Part shown: positions 23,218-30,863 of the stretch, piece after piece
Numbering within the stretch: position 1 is the stretch's first letter
Layout: each line of letters opens with the position of its first letter
Source: WYZ-LMO2 sp040514265
Lineage (GTDB): Archaea > Halobacteriota > Archaeoglobi > Archaeoglobales > Archaeoglobaceae
Length of the DNA: 34,614 bases
Assembly (NCBI GenBank): GCA_040514265.1
Contig: JBEVCD010000014.1
Span: 1 to 34,614 of the forward strand
Reading direction: 5' to 3'
The notes under the pieces: generated by a model
Databases searched by the model: none
Seen by the model: only the letters and a program-made list of their open reading frames with translations
What the model was told of the DNA's origin: nothing
Made by a program: the position numbers and the translations under genes

Positions 23218-24977
23218 CTCACGAGCTTCGCAACCTCCCTCGCGTGAGCCCTTATTATGTCCCCCTTCGTTATAAGCCCTACGAGCCTGCCGTCGCTGAC
23301 AACCGGGAGTCTCCCGATGTTGTTGCTGACGAGTTTTACCAAAGCATCTTCGAGCGTCTCGTCCGGCGTTACCGTTACCACATTCCTCGTCATGACGTCA
23401 GCAACCTTCGTTTTCGCCCTCTCTTCCACCGGGACCCTTTCCACGTCCTCGAAGGTAATTATTCCCACAAGCTCGCCGTCGCTTACAACCGGAAAGCCCA
23501 TGTGCCCGGTTTTTTCAATAAGTTCGAGAACTTCGAGAACGCTGTTCTCGGGCTTAACGGTGATGACACGTTCAGCCGGAACCATCGTCTCCCTCACCTT
23601 CACGTTCTCCAGCACGTCTACACTAAGCTCCATTCTGTGCGCCGGACTTTCGGCTCTCGTAGCCACCTGCTCGGAGTATATGGTTATATCGCCCGTCAGC
23701 ATGTAGGAAATAGCGACCGCCGCCATACCGGGGAATAAGAGCTGGTAGTTCTGGGTCATCTCGCATATCATTATCAGGACAGCAAGAGGTGCTTTGGATA
23801 TACCGCCGAACAGCGCTATCATTCCTACAGCCACGAAAGCCGGCACGTCTTGTATCTCCACGATGCTCGGCGCGAGCTCGTGCATGGCGAGCCCGAAGGC
23901 TCCTCCGACGCAACCTCCTATGACGAGCCCGGGTGCAAAGACGCCTCCGCTTCCGCCGCTGCCGATAGTAAACGAGGTTGCGATTATCTTAACGATCGCG
24001 AGAACCAGGAGGACTTCGAAGGGTAGCAGGTTGTGCATAGCCAGCTGGAGGAATCCGTAACTCATGCCGAGCGCTCCGTAACCGGCTGCCGGGTCGATAA
24101 GCTTCGCAACAGCGATAACCACTAAAGCTGTCAGGAGCGCTCCGAACGCCGGCTTGAGGTGGACCGGAAGGTTGAAACGCTCGAACAACTTTGTAAAAGC
24201 TCTCTGGGATCTGTAGAAACAGAAGACGTAGAGAATGCCAAAGGCTGCACAGACAACGCCCTCGAGCGCGAAGATCGGGATCTGAACGGCGTCGATGTGA
24301 ACTTCCGGGAAGTCGAAGACTGGCTGATAACCGTCGAAGGTGCAGAAGACTATGTATCCCGTGACGGACGCTATAAGGCTCGGAAAGAGAGCTTCGACTT
24401 CGAAGTCGCGCTTGTAAAGTATCTCTGTCGAGAGGATGGCTCCTCCGAGTGGAGCCTTGAATATGCTTCCAACGCCAGCTCCGATTCCCACCGCCAGAGC
24501 GAGGCGTCGATCCCGGACGCTCAGCTTGAAGACCTGAGCAAAAAGGGACCCTAATCCGGCTGCTATCTGGGCTATCGGTCCCTCTCTTCCAGCGCTTCCA
24601 CCGCTGCCGATCGTTATTGCCGACGCGATCGTCTTTATCAGAGGGATTCGCGCCCTAATCTTACCCTCAGCCTTGTGGAATGCTCTGATGGCTGCATCCG
24701 TTCCGTGACCTTCCGCTTCTGGAGCAAGGCTGTAAACGATCGCACCCGACACAAACCCGCCGACAAGCAGCGAAATCACGAGTTTGAAATCGTCTGGAGG
24801 CGACCATCCTCCGACTTCGCCAGCTGGCGGCGGGTTGAATTCTGCGAATTTTACGAGGAAGAGCTCGGTAGTGAACTCCAGCAGCAGGTAGAACGCTACT
24901 GCACCAGCTCCGGCTACGAGCCCTATCAACACGCCCAGTATGCTCCAGCGGGCGAAGTTGTTCAGCGCTTGAGGCAT
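23214..24977 (-). CDS. ClC-family chloride channel/transporter with C-terminal CBS pair
   Basis: A 587-residue membrane protein with roughly 440 residues of ClC helices and a CBS pair at about 455-585 (RETMVPAERVITVKPENS and ADVMTRNVVTVTPDETL). GREGP with gating Glu132 and the GGVFAPG pore motif are present. The first selectivity motif reads GHGTD where canonical ClC has GSGIP, so the central serine is replaced by histidine. By a hand alignment, the proton-path glutamate of CLC-ec1 (Glu203) aligns with Ile in LSTEIL, as in channel-type ClCs. Transport mode is therefore uncertain. The CBS pair may bind adenine nucleotides. It is the first gene of an operon with the DHPS-like gene. Confidence 0.9.
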   Translation of the reverse strand: MPQALNNFARWSILGVLIGLVAGAGAVAFYLLLEFTTELFLVKFAEFNPPPAGEVGGWSPPDDFKLVISLLVGGFVSGAIVYSLAPEAEGHGTDAAIRAFHKAEGKIRARIPLIKTIASAITIGSGGSAGREGPIAQIAAGLGSLFAQVFKLSVRDRRLALAVGIGAGVGSIFKAPLGGAILSTEILYKRDFEVEALFPSLIASVTGYIVFCTFDGYQPVFDFPEVHIDAVQIPIFALEGVVCAAFGILYVFCFYRSQRAFTKLFERFNLPVHLKPAFGALLTALVVIAVAKLIDPAAGYGALGMSYGFLQLAMHNLLPFEVLLVLAIVKIIATSFTIGSGGSGGVFAPGLVIGGCVGGAFGLAMHELAPSIVEIQDVPAFVAVGMIALFGGISKAPLAVLIMICEMTQNYQLLFPGMAAVAISYMLTGDITIYSEQVATRAESPAHRMELSVDVLENVKVRETMVPAERVITVKPENSVLEVLELIEKTGHMGFPVVSDGELVGIITFEDVERVPVEERAKTKVADVMTRNVVTVTPDETLEDALVKLVSNNIGRLPVVSDGRLVGLITKGDIIRAHAREVAKLVR

Positions 24978-24998
24978 TCAGAAGTGAGGTCGGTTCTG

Positions 24999-25010
24999 GA
25001 TTTTTACGGG
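24999..25010 (-). promoter_or_regulatory. Possible TATA box for the ClC/DHPS-like operon
   Basis: On the minus strand CCGTAAAAATCC covers 24999-25010 and is centred about 27 bases before the ClC ATG (24977). The purD side of the same 72-base gap has only a weak TTCACATATC at 25021-25030 at the expected distance from 25050. Confidence 0.4.
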
Positions 25011-25049
25011 TTACGAAACTTTCACATATCTCGGCAGCTACGGGCTGCG

Positions 25050-26471
25050 ATGAGAGTGCTCGTCGTCGACGCGGGGGGGAGGGGTAACGCCATAGCTCAC
25101 GCTTTTTCGAGGAGCGAAAAGGTAAGAGAAGTCTATGTAGCTCCCGGCAACGCTGGAAGCGAGTTCTTCCCGAAGTGCAGAATAGCGGAGCTTGACGGGA
25201 AGAGAATACCATCGATAAGGTCGATAGAGGAGATAGTAGAGTTCGCCAAGAGGGCGGAGGTCGACTTAGCGTACGTTGGTCCGGAGGAACCGCTCAGCTT
25301 GGGCTTGGTCGACAGACTTGAGGAGGAGGGAATACCAGCGGTGGGTCCGCGGAGGAGGGCTACGATAATCGAGGCAAGCAAGTGCTGGGCTAAGGATTTT
25401 CTGGCAAAGATAGGCGTGCCGATCCCGAGGTATGCGAACTTCGACGACGCGGAGGAGGCGAAGGAGTACATCAGGGAGAACTTCGAGGACGGGATAGTCG
25501 TCAAGGCAGACGGTCTTGCGGCTGGAAAGGGGGTCTACGTATGTGAATCCGTCGAAGAGGCTCTGAAAGCCGTCGAGGAGATAATGGTTCAGAGGAAGTT
25601 CGGAGAGGCTGGAAAGAGGATAGTCGTCGAGGAAAGACTCAGGGGGATAGAGGTCGCCTTCACGGCTATAACAGACGGAAGAACGGTAAAGCCGTTCGGT
25701 CATGCGAGGGACTACAAGAGGGCTTTCGACCCGGGAGACGTGGAGGGTCTGAGGGAGTACTACATGGGTCTCTGGAGGAGGTTTCTGACGAGGAGTGAGG
25801 TCGAGAGGTTATACAGAGAGGGGAAGCTGCTGAATCCGAACACAGGCGGGATGGGTGCCGTGAGCCCGCACCCTCACGTGAGCGAAGAGGTCGAGAGGAA
25901 GATAATGAAGGAGGTCGTGGAGCCGATAGTCAAAAACTACAAGGACTTCGTGGGCGAGAGGTTCGTCGGTGTTCTCTACCCGGTAATTATGCTCGTAAGG
26001 GAGGAGGACGAGCTCGTCCCGAAGGTTCTCGAAGTAAACGTCAGGGACTGCGACCCCGGTGCGCAGGCGAAGCTGCCCCGCCTGGAAACGGATATGGCGG
26101 AGATAGCCTCAGCCGTCGTGAACGGCGAGCTCGAAGACGTCGACATAACTTTCAGCAGCGACTACTGCGTAGCAGTCTGCGCAGTCAGCGGGGCTCTGAA
26201 GGGGAGAGAAGGTCTCAAGCCCGGATACCCGGCTGACCACTACACGAGCCAGCCGATAAGCGGAATAGAGGAGGTTTTGAAGGAGGCTCTGATCTACGCG
26301 AACGGTATAGCGAAGAGTAACGGCTACGTAACCACCGGCGGCAGAGTCCTCACGGTCGTCGGAAGAGGTGCGACGCTTGAAGAGGCCAGGAAGAGAGCTT
26401 ATTCGGCGATCGAAAAGATTAGCTTTCCCGGAATGAGGTACAGAAAGACGATAGGTCTCGACGTCGAATGA
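25050..26471 (+). CDS. purD: Phosphoribosylamine-glycine ligase (GAR synthetase), with an insertion
   Basis: Second step of purine synthesis: joins glycine to phosphoribosylamine with ATP. The ATG at 25050 gives MRVLVVDAGGRGNAIAHAF, the normal PurD start; the frame is open upstream only as a shadow of the ClC gene. ATP-grasp features include VVKADGLAAGKGVYV, EERLRGIEVAFTAI, NTGGMGAVSPHP (264-275) and LEVNVRDCDPGAQ. Residues about 231-261 form a charged insertion between the DYKRAFDPGD and NPNTGGMG blocks, which are nearly adjacent in E. coli PurD. The length of 473 residues reflects this. The stop overlaps the DUF401 gene by four bases. Confidence 0.93.
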   Translation: MRVLVVDAGGRGNAIAHAFSRSEKVREVYVAPGNAGSEFFPKCRIAELDGKRIPSIRSIEEIVEFAKRAEVDLAYVGPEEPLSLGLVDRLEEEGIPAVGPRRRATIIEASKCWAKDFLAKIGVPIPRYANFDDAEEAKEYIRENFEDGIVVKADGLAAGKGVYVCESVEEALKAVEEIMVQRKFGEAGKRIVVEERLRGIEVAFTAITDGRTVKPFGHARDYKRAFDPGDVEGLREYYMGLWRRFLTRSEVERLYREGKLLNPNTGGMGAVSPHPHVSEEVERKIMKEVVEPIVKNYKDFVGERFVGVLYPVIMLVREEDELVPKVLEVNVRDCDPGAQAKLPRLETDMAEIASAVVNGELEDVDITFSSDYCVAVCAVSGALKGREGLKPGYPADHYTSQPISGIEEVLKEALIYANGIAKSNGYVTTGGRVLTVVGRGATLEEARKRAYSAIEKISFPGMRYRKTIGLDVE

Positions 26472-27592
26472 AGACGGTCTACCTCTTCCTGTCCATTCTG
26501 ACCGTGCTCGTTCTGTCGAGAAGGATCGGCATAGGGGTAGCCCTCTTCCTGGGCTCCATTCTGCTTTCTATCCTCCTTGGAACTCCACAGGCTTTTTTTG
26601 AGAGCCTTTTAAGCCTCGAAACAGCTCGAATTCTTCTGATCGTTTTTCTCGCCTTCAGCCTCGGCAACGGGATGGCGGAAGCCGGACTCCTCGACAGGAT
26701 TTCGCAGACTTCTATGAGGACATTCGGCAACCTCAGCTACGTCTTCATACCGCTCCTCGTCGGTCTCCTCCCGATGCCCGGCGGAGCACTGATTTCAGCC
26801 GTTATGCTCGGTAAGACCGTGAGCGACGCTGAGAAGGTAACTTTTCTGAACTACTGGTACAGGCACATCTGGGTCCCGTTCTGGCCCCTTTATCCAAGCG
26901 TCGTCATAGGCTTAGCCGTCGTAGAGGTGAGTTACGCATCCTACGCATCGGCGACGGTTTACGTAGCTCTTGCGGCGCTCCTTTCGGGTCTGTTTGCCGT
27001 AGAAAAGTTCAAGTTGGAGTTCAGCAGGGAGCTGCTCTCGCTGTTCAGGGACTTCTATCCGGTACTGCTGCTTATACTGCTCGCAGCTATTCTGAAGTTA
27101 GACTTGGTAATCGCGCTGCTCGCGGCGATTACCTCGCTCCTAGCTTTTCACCGCAAAGCGGTCGGAGGCTTCAGGAAGGCTGCGGACTGGAGGATCATGT
27201 TTCTCGTCGCTGCGGTGATGGGGTACAAGGGCGTTATAGAGTCGAGCGGTCTGGCTGCAGAATTTCTGAACGACCTCTCATTTCTTCCTCCAGCTCTAGC
27301 CGCTGCGATCTTCAGCTTCACGGTTGGCTTTGCGACGGGAATAGAGATGAGCTACTCCTCCGTAGCGCTCCCACTGCTCGTCAGCTTTACGGGCGTCGGC
27401 GAGTCGCTCGTGAGCGATAACCTGATGCTCGTCGTAGCTTTCGGCTTTCTCGGAGTCATGCTATCACCTCTGCACCTCTGCCTCGTCTTGACAGCTGAAC
27501 ACTTCAAAGCCGACCTCCTGCGGGTCTACCGCTACCTCCTGCCAGCGTCACTCTTAGTGTCGATAATTACGATAATTAACTTCATGATCTAG
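26468..27592 (+). CDS. DUF401-family integral membrane protein
   Basis: A 374-residue hydrophobic protein with about ten predicted membrane helices. The LLPMPGGALISAVMLG segment and the late FLGVMLSPLHLCLVLTAEHF segment are characteristic of the DUF401 family, which resembles ion-transporter-superfamily permeases. Substrate and role are unknown. It is translationally coupled to purD (ATGA at 26468-26471). After its stop, a T-run at 27610-27616 may end transcription. Confidence 0.8.
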   Translation: MKTVYLFLSILTVLVLSRRIGIGVALFLGSILLSILLGTPQAFFESLLSLETARILLIVFLAFSLGNGMAEAGLLDRISQTSMRTFGNLSYVFIPLLVGLLPMPGGALISAVMLGKTVSDAEKVTFLNYWYRHIWVPFWPLYPSVVIGLAVVEVSYASYASATVYVALAALLSGLFAVEKFKLEFSRELLSLFRDFYPVLLLILLAAILKLDLVIALLAAITSLLAFHRKAVGGFRKAADWRIMFLVAAVMGYKGVIESSGLAAEFLNDLSFLPPALAAAIFSFTVGFATGIEMSYSSVALPLLVSFTGVGESLVSDNLMLVVAFGFLGVMLSPLHLCLVLTAEHFKADLLRVYRYLLPASLLVSIITIINFMI

Positions 27593-27604
27593 AGGGACAT
27601 AAAA

Positions 27605-27621
27605 CAAAAAATTTTTAAGCT
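27605..27621 (+). promoter_or_regulatory. Promoter of CARF-wHTH gene, overlapping a possible terminator T-run
   Basis: The 48-base gap is strongly AT-rich. A CAAAAAATTTTTAAGC stretch (27605-27620) supplies a purine-rich BRE-like run and a TTTTTAA TATA-like core centred about 27 bases before the ATG at 27641. The same T-run could terminate the purD-DUF401 transcript. Confidence 0.55.
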
Positions 27622-27640
27622 AATAAAAATCTTTGAGTGT

Positions 27641-28288
27641 ATGCGTGTCGTCCACCTAATACTTGCCGGCGAGAGACCAAGTGTGATACTCGACGGGATC
27701 AAAGCCTCCGGTTACCCGATACACGGTGCTTACGTGTTCTACGAGGATGAAGAATCGAAGAAAATAGCCGAGAACGTCAAGAAGGTTCTGTCGTCGCTGA
27801 TAGACATCGAAACCGTGCAGATACCGAGCGGCGGCGTTTACGCTGCTGTGTGGGAGATTCTGAAGGCTGCCAGAAGAGAGAAGGACGCCGGAGCCAAGCT
27901 CGTCCTCGGCGTGGCGACGCATTCAAGGAGGCTCGCAATGGCAGCGGTTGTCGCTGCTCAAATAGCCGGCGGCGATCTGATAGTTTTCAGAGAGGACGGT
28001 ATCGAGAAAATAGCGACTCCGCCGATCTCGATGGTTAATGAGGACAAGATGAAGATCCTGAGAGTCCTCGAAAGCGAGGGAGGGGAGGTAGACTCGATAA
28101 ACAGGCTGATCGAGCTCATAGAAGGAAAAGTTTCCGACCAGAAGAGGTACATGGCTCAGAGGGCAAGGATGAGTTACCACCTGAACGGACTCGAAGAGGA
28201 CGGCTTGGTGGTTACCGAGAGGAGGGGCAAGAACCTCAGGATCAGCCTCACGGAGCTCGGGAAGGCGTACGTGATAATGTTCGGATAA
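27641..28288 (+). CDS. CARF-like sensor fused to a winged-helix DNA-binding domain (Csa3-like regulator)
   Basis: A 215-residue regulator. Residues 1-125 form a Rossmann-like ligand-binding domain of CARF type. It starts with the MRVVHLILAGERPSVILDGIK strand-loop-helix and has the second conserved region GVATHSRRLAMAAVVAA at about 90-106, where CARF domains bind cyclic nucleotides. Residues 130-215 form a winged helix (SYHLNGLEEDGLVVTERRGKNLRISLTELG region). This layout matches archaeal Csa3 and the HFX_2341/DUF6293-type regulators. No cas genes or CRISPR array are nearby, so a CRISPR role is not supported by context. It precedes an unknown gene by two bases. Confidence 0.8.
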   Translation: MRVVHLILAGERPSVILDGIKASGYPIHGAYVFYEDEESKKIAENVKKVLSSLIDIETVQIPSGGVYAAVWEILKAARREKDAGAKLVLGVATHSRRLAMAAVVAAQIAGGDLIVFREDGIEKIATPPISMVNEDKMKILRVLESEGGEVDSINRLIELIEGKVSDQKRYMAQRARMSYHLNGLEEDGLVVTERRGKNLRISLTELGKAYVIMFG

Positions 28289-28290
28289 CT

Positions 28291-28896
28291 ATGCTGTCGG
28301 TTCTGATCGTAGCCGAGGAGCCCTCGCTCTACAGGGAGCTCGAAGAGTGCCTGATTAACGACTTCCAGCTCGAATTCGCCACCCGCCTGCCAACGAACGT
28401 TGTCGATCTGAACAGAATCGAGTTCTCGTTCGAAGTCGTTTTCTACCTCAAGCAGCTCACTTACGCCGAGCTACCCTCGGTTTTGAGGTTGACAAAGCAG
28501 AAGGTCATGATCTTCGAGATACACAGCGAGGAGAACTTTCCGGTGAAAGTTTCGAAGCTCGTTCCCGTGGCTGAAAGGGTCGTGCTCAGAGCTTCAGCTA
28601 TGAGGGGGAGAATAGAGTACTACAGGGGAGTCGACGAGATCGCAGCTCTCAACGCCAGGCACATGGAGTGCGAGGAGAATGCGGAGGTCATACTGAACGG
28701 AGACGCGACGATGAAGGCTTACATCGGCGACATAGTCTTCAGAGTCGGAAAGAACATAGTTTTCGGTGTGAGGAAGGATAACGTAGCCGTTTTTTCGGCT
28801 GACGTATTCTCCAACGAACCGATGAGCGAGGGAGACAACTGCAGGTTTCTGAAGAACCTTCTATCCTCGATGCTCGGCAGTGCGGAGCTCATGTAA
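28291..28896 (+). CDS. Unknown protein paired with the CARF-wHTH regulator
   Basis: I do not recognise this 201-residue protein. The N-terminus (MLSVLIVAEEPSLYRELEECL) is a Rossmann-like opening resembling amidotransferase-like folds. The C-terminal stretch, with VFGVRKDNVAVFSADVFSNE and EGDNCRFLKNLLSSML, resembles the final strands of ThuA/GIFT-type domains (a DxFxSNE...GDN pattern). No catalytic triad is visible. It follows the regulator after two bases, so the pair is likely one operon. It has no signal peptide or membrane helix. Confidence 0.65.
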   Translation: MLSVLIVAEEPSLYRELEECLINDFQLEFATRLPTNVVDLNRIEFSFEVVFYLKQLTYAELPSVLRLTKQKVMIFEIHSEENFPVKVSKLVPVAERVVLRASAMRGRIEYYRGVDEIAALNARHMECEENAEVILNGDATMKAYIGDIVFRVGKNIVFGVRKDNVAVFSADVFSNEPMSEGDNCRFLKNLLSSMLGSAELM

Positions 28897-28906
28897 AATT
28901 TTATCT
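28894..28906 (+). promoter_or_regulatory. TATA-like element for the UPF0173 gene
   Basis: AAAATTTTATC at 28896-28906 overlaps the stop of the preceding gene and is centred about 27 bases before the ATG at 28928. This supports 28928 as the real start and a leaderless transcript. Confidence 0.5.
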
Positions 28907-28927
28907 TTGAGTTCGCGAACCATTACT

Positions 28928-29623
28928 ATGGTACGCGTAACTTGGCTCGGACACGCGGCTTTTCTGATAGAGGGGAGCAGGAAGGTTCTGATCGACCCCT
29001 TCCTGAGCGGGAATCCGATGGCTGCGAAGAAGCCCGAGGAGGTAGATGCGGAGTTCATCCTCATCACCCACGGACACGGCGACCATCTAGGCGATGCCGT
29101 GGAGATTGCCAGGAGGTGCAAAGCCAAGATAGTGTGCATCCACGAACTTTCGAGATTTCTCAGCAAAACCGGGGTTGAGGCGATAGGCATGAACATCGGT
29201 GGAACGGCTCGTTTCGAGGGCGTTTCTTTCACGATGGTTCCGGCGCTGCATTCAGCGGACGTCGAGGACGAAAAGGGGAACATCGTGAGCGCGGGCGATC
29301 CTGTTGGTTTCGTCGTCAGTATGGATGATGTTAAAATCTACCACACCGGCGACACCGGCGTTTTCCTCGACATGCAGCTGATAGGCGAGCTTTACAAGCC
29401 AGACATCATGCTGCTACCGATAGGGGACTTCTACACGATGGGCATCGACGAAGCTGTGAAAGCTCTCGAACTCGTCAAACCGAAGGTGGCTGTGCCGATG
29501 CACTACAACACGTTTCCGGTCATACAGCAGAACCCCGAGGACTTCGTAAAAGCTGTTGAAGCTGCAAGGCTGAATGTAAGAGTTGTGGTGCTGAAGCCGG
29601 GGGAGAGTTTCGAGTATCCTTAA
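28928..29623 (+). CDS. UPF0173 metallo-beta-lactamase-fold hydrolase
   Basis: A 231-residue metal-dependent hydrolase. Metal ligands His48, His50, Asp52 and His53 lie in THGHGDHLGD. Later ligands are in VPALHSADVED and YHTGDTGVF, and the C-terminal MHYNTFP histidine completes the site. This pattern defines UPF0173, a widespread family with no agreed substrate. The start at ATG 28928 (MVRVTWLGHAAFLIEG) is preferred because homologues start at this WLGHA strand and a TATA box precedes it. Confidence 0.88.
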   Translation: MVRVTWLGHAAFLIEGSRKVLIDPFLSGNPMAAKKPEEVDAEFILITHGHGDHLGDAVEIARRCKAKIVCIHELSRFLSKTGVEAIGMNIGGTARFEGVSFTMVPALHSADVEDEKGNIVSAGDPVGFVVSMDDVKIYHTGDTGVFLDMQLIGELYKPDIMLLPIGDFYTMGIDEAVKALELVKPKVAVPMHYNTFPVIQQNPEDFVKAVEAARLNVRVVVLKPGESFEYP

Positions 29624-29636
29624 AAATTTTTTAAGC
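29618..29636. terminator. Bidirectional oligo-T terminator between convergent genes
   Basis: The seven bases between the stop codons of the UPF0173 and ino1 genes lie in TAAAAATTTTTTAA (29621-29634). This gives a T-run on each strand directly after or across each stop codon, the form of intrinsic archaeal terminators. Confidence 0.6.
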
Positions 29637-30809
29637 GAGCTTGGTGAACCAGCTCTTCAACAACTCGAACTGCTCGTGCGTGTTTATGACGTTGCTGTCC
29701 ATCGGGGATTTGAAGAAGAACGACAGCTCCTTAACAACGCCGCTAACACCCTTCTTCTTCGCGAAGAGTAAGAAGCGGGCGATGTCGAGGACGAGCGGTG
29801 CTGCAACTATAGCATCTATTGCGTCCCAGATGAAGTAGAACTTCATCAGCTTTCCGAGGAAGCCCTTGAAGTGTATGAAGTCGAAAGCCGTTTTGTTGTC
29901 GACGAGCGAGGGGAAGTACTGTATCTCGGTTATGCTGTAGGGCGAATACCCTAGCAACTTTTCGAGCACCTTGTCCTTGCTCAGAACCTTACTCTCCTTG
30001 TTCTCCTTCACGGACAGAACCTTTCCGTCGTAGTCGCCGAGGATGTTGTAACTCATCCAGCCGACGATTTCCAAGTTTCTGTACGCGAACATCGGGGCGA
30101 GTGTGGTCTTCACGAGTGTTTCTCCGGTCTTCCCGTCGTTACCGGCGTGAGGAACTCCTTTTTCTTCCGCCAGCTGCTTGAGGGCTGGTATGTTCGATCC
30201 GACGCTCGGTGTAAAGTTCGCGTAGGGTATGCGGTTTTTGATCGCCACGTACGCGTACAGCATGCTCGCGGTCGCAAAATCTTTACGATCTTCGGCTATC
30301 ATCCTCTCGAAACCTTCCAGGCTTCCGTGGTACTCCTCGCTGTACCTCGGCAGAGGCTCGGTTGATGCGACGTTTATCATTACCGTCTCATCGTCGGCGA
30401 AGGACTTTAAGTCGCTCTCCAGTCTCTCCACGATCTCCTCAAGCTTCAATCCTTCATCTTCGAGTGTCTTTATTTCTCCCAGCTCCCTTATTCCGGCGCC
30501 GCAGTTGAGGGCTGTCCCCTTCCTAGCCACTATAACTTCGAGCTCTTCCCTCACTTCTTCCAGCAACTCCCTGTCGAAGTGTCTGTTCATCTCCCAGTGC
30601 TCCTTTGCAGCTTCGTACGCGTTCGAGAGCAACCTTATGTCGTGTCCCCCGAACTCGAACTCGAAGGGGACGTAGTCGTCTATTTTGGAAAACACGGGGA
30701 GCGCGGAAACTAAACCCGTTCTGTCAGATAGTTCTCTTTCTATAGCCTTCGCACCGACCATCGCAGTTGTAGAGACGATACCGTAAGCACCAATAAGCCA
30801 GATCTTCAT
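29631..30809 (-). CDS. ino1: myo-Inositol-1-phosphate synthase
   Basis: Converts glucose-6-phosphate to L-myo-inositol-1-phosphate with NAD, first step toward archaeal phosphatidylinositol and di-myo-inositol phosphate. The 392-residue length equals that of the characterised A. fulgidus enzyme, as I recall it. The NAD-binding GAYGIVSTTAMVGAKAI region is at residues 8-24. NDGKTGETLVKTTLAPMF, GWMSYNILGDYDG and the VLSKDKVLEK segments match the inositol synthase core. It has a strong AGGAGGTGG ribosome-binding site (minus strand, 30814-30822), unusual among the mostly leaderless genes here. The enzyme fits a hyperthermophile making compatible solutes. Confidence 0.95.
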   Translation of the reverse strand: MKIWLIGAYGIVSTTAMVGAKAIERELSDRTGLVSALPVFSKIDDYVPFEFEFGGHDIRLLSNAYEAAKEHWEMNRHFDRELLEEVREELEVIVARKGTALNCGAGIRELGEIKTLEDEGLKLEEIVERLESDLKSFADDETVMINVASTEPLPRYSEEYHGSLEGFERMIAEDRKDFATASMLYAYVAIKNRIPYANFTPSVGSNIPALKQLAEEKGVPHAGNDGKTGETLVKTTLAPMFAYRNLEIVGWMSYNILGDYDGKVLSVKENKESKVLSKDKVLEKLLGYSPYSITEIQYFPSLVDNKTAFDFIHFKGFLGKLMKFYFIWDAIDAIVAAPLVLDIARFLLFAKKKGVSGVVKELSFFFKSPMDSNVINTHEQFELLKSWFTKLA

Positions 30810-30813
30810 TTTA

Positions 30814-30822
30814 CCACCTCCT
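30814..30822 (-). promoter_or_regulatory. Strong ribosome-binding site of ino1
   Basis: AGGAGGTGG on the minus strand, ending five bases before the ATG, is a near-perfect match to the archaeal anti-Shine-Dalgarno complement. It fixes the start at 30809 and implies a leadered transcript. Confidence 0.75.
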
Positions 30823-30849
30823 CGAATTTTAAGTGTTGGGGAATTTTGG

Positions 30850-30863
30850 AATCACGATATTTA
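30850..30863 (-). promoter_or_regulatory. Possible TATA box for ino1, overlapping the M42 gene stop
   Basis: TTTAAATATCG on the minus strand (about 30852-30862) would place a start site near 30831, giving a leader of about 20 bases that contains the ribosome-binding site. A second AT-rich block (TTAAAATTC, about 30825-30833) is too close to the start codon for this. Confidence 0.45.

Noticed and set aside
24675..25049. 125-codon N-terminal extension of purD
   Set aside because: It lies wholly antisense to the ClC gene and its promoter gap, and PurD homologues start at MRVLVVDAGG (25050). The extension has no PurD-like or other recognisable sequence.
27593..27640. Small RNA or CRISPR-like leader in the AT-rich gap before the CARF gene
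   Set aside because: The gap is only 48 bases, has no repeats or stable hairpin, and is explained by a promoter and a T-run terminator.
28880..28927. Upstream start of the UPF0173 gene at 28880
   Set aside because: It overlaps the previous gene and the TATA-like block at 28896-28906; homologues start at the WLGHA strand, matching ATG 28928.
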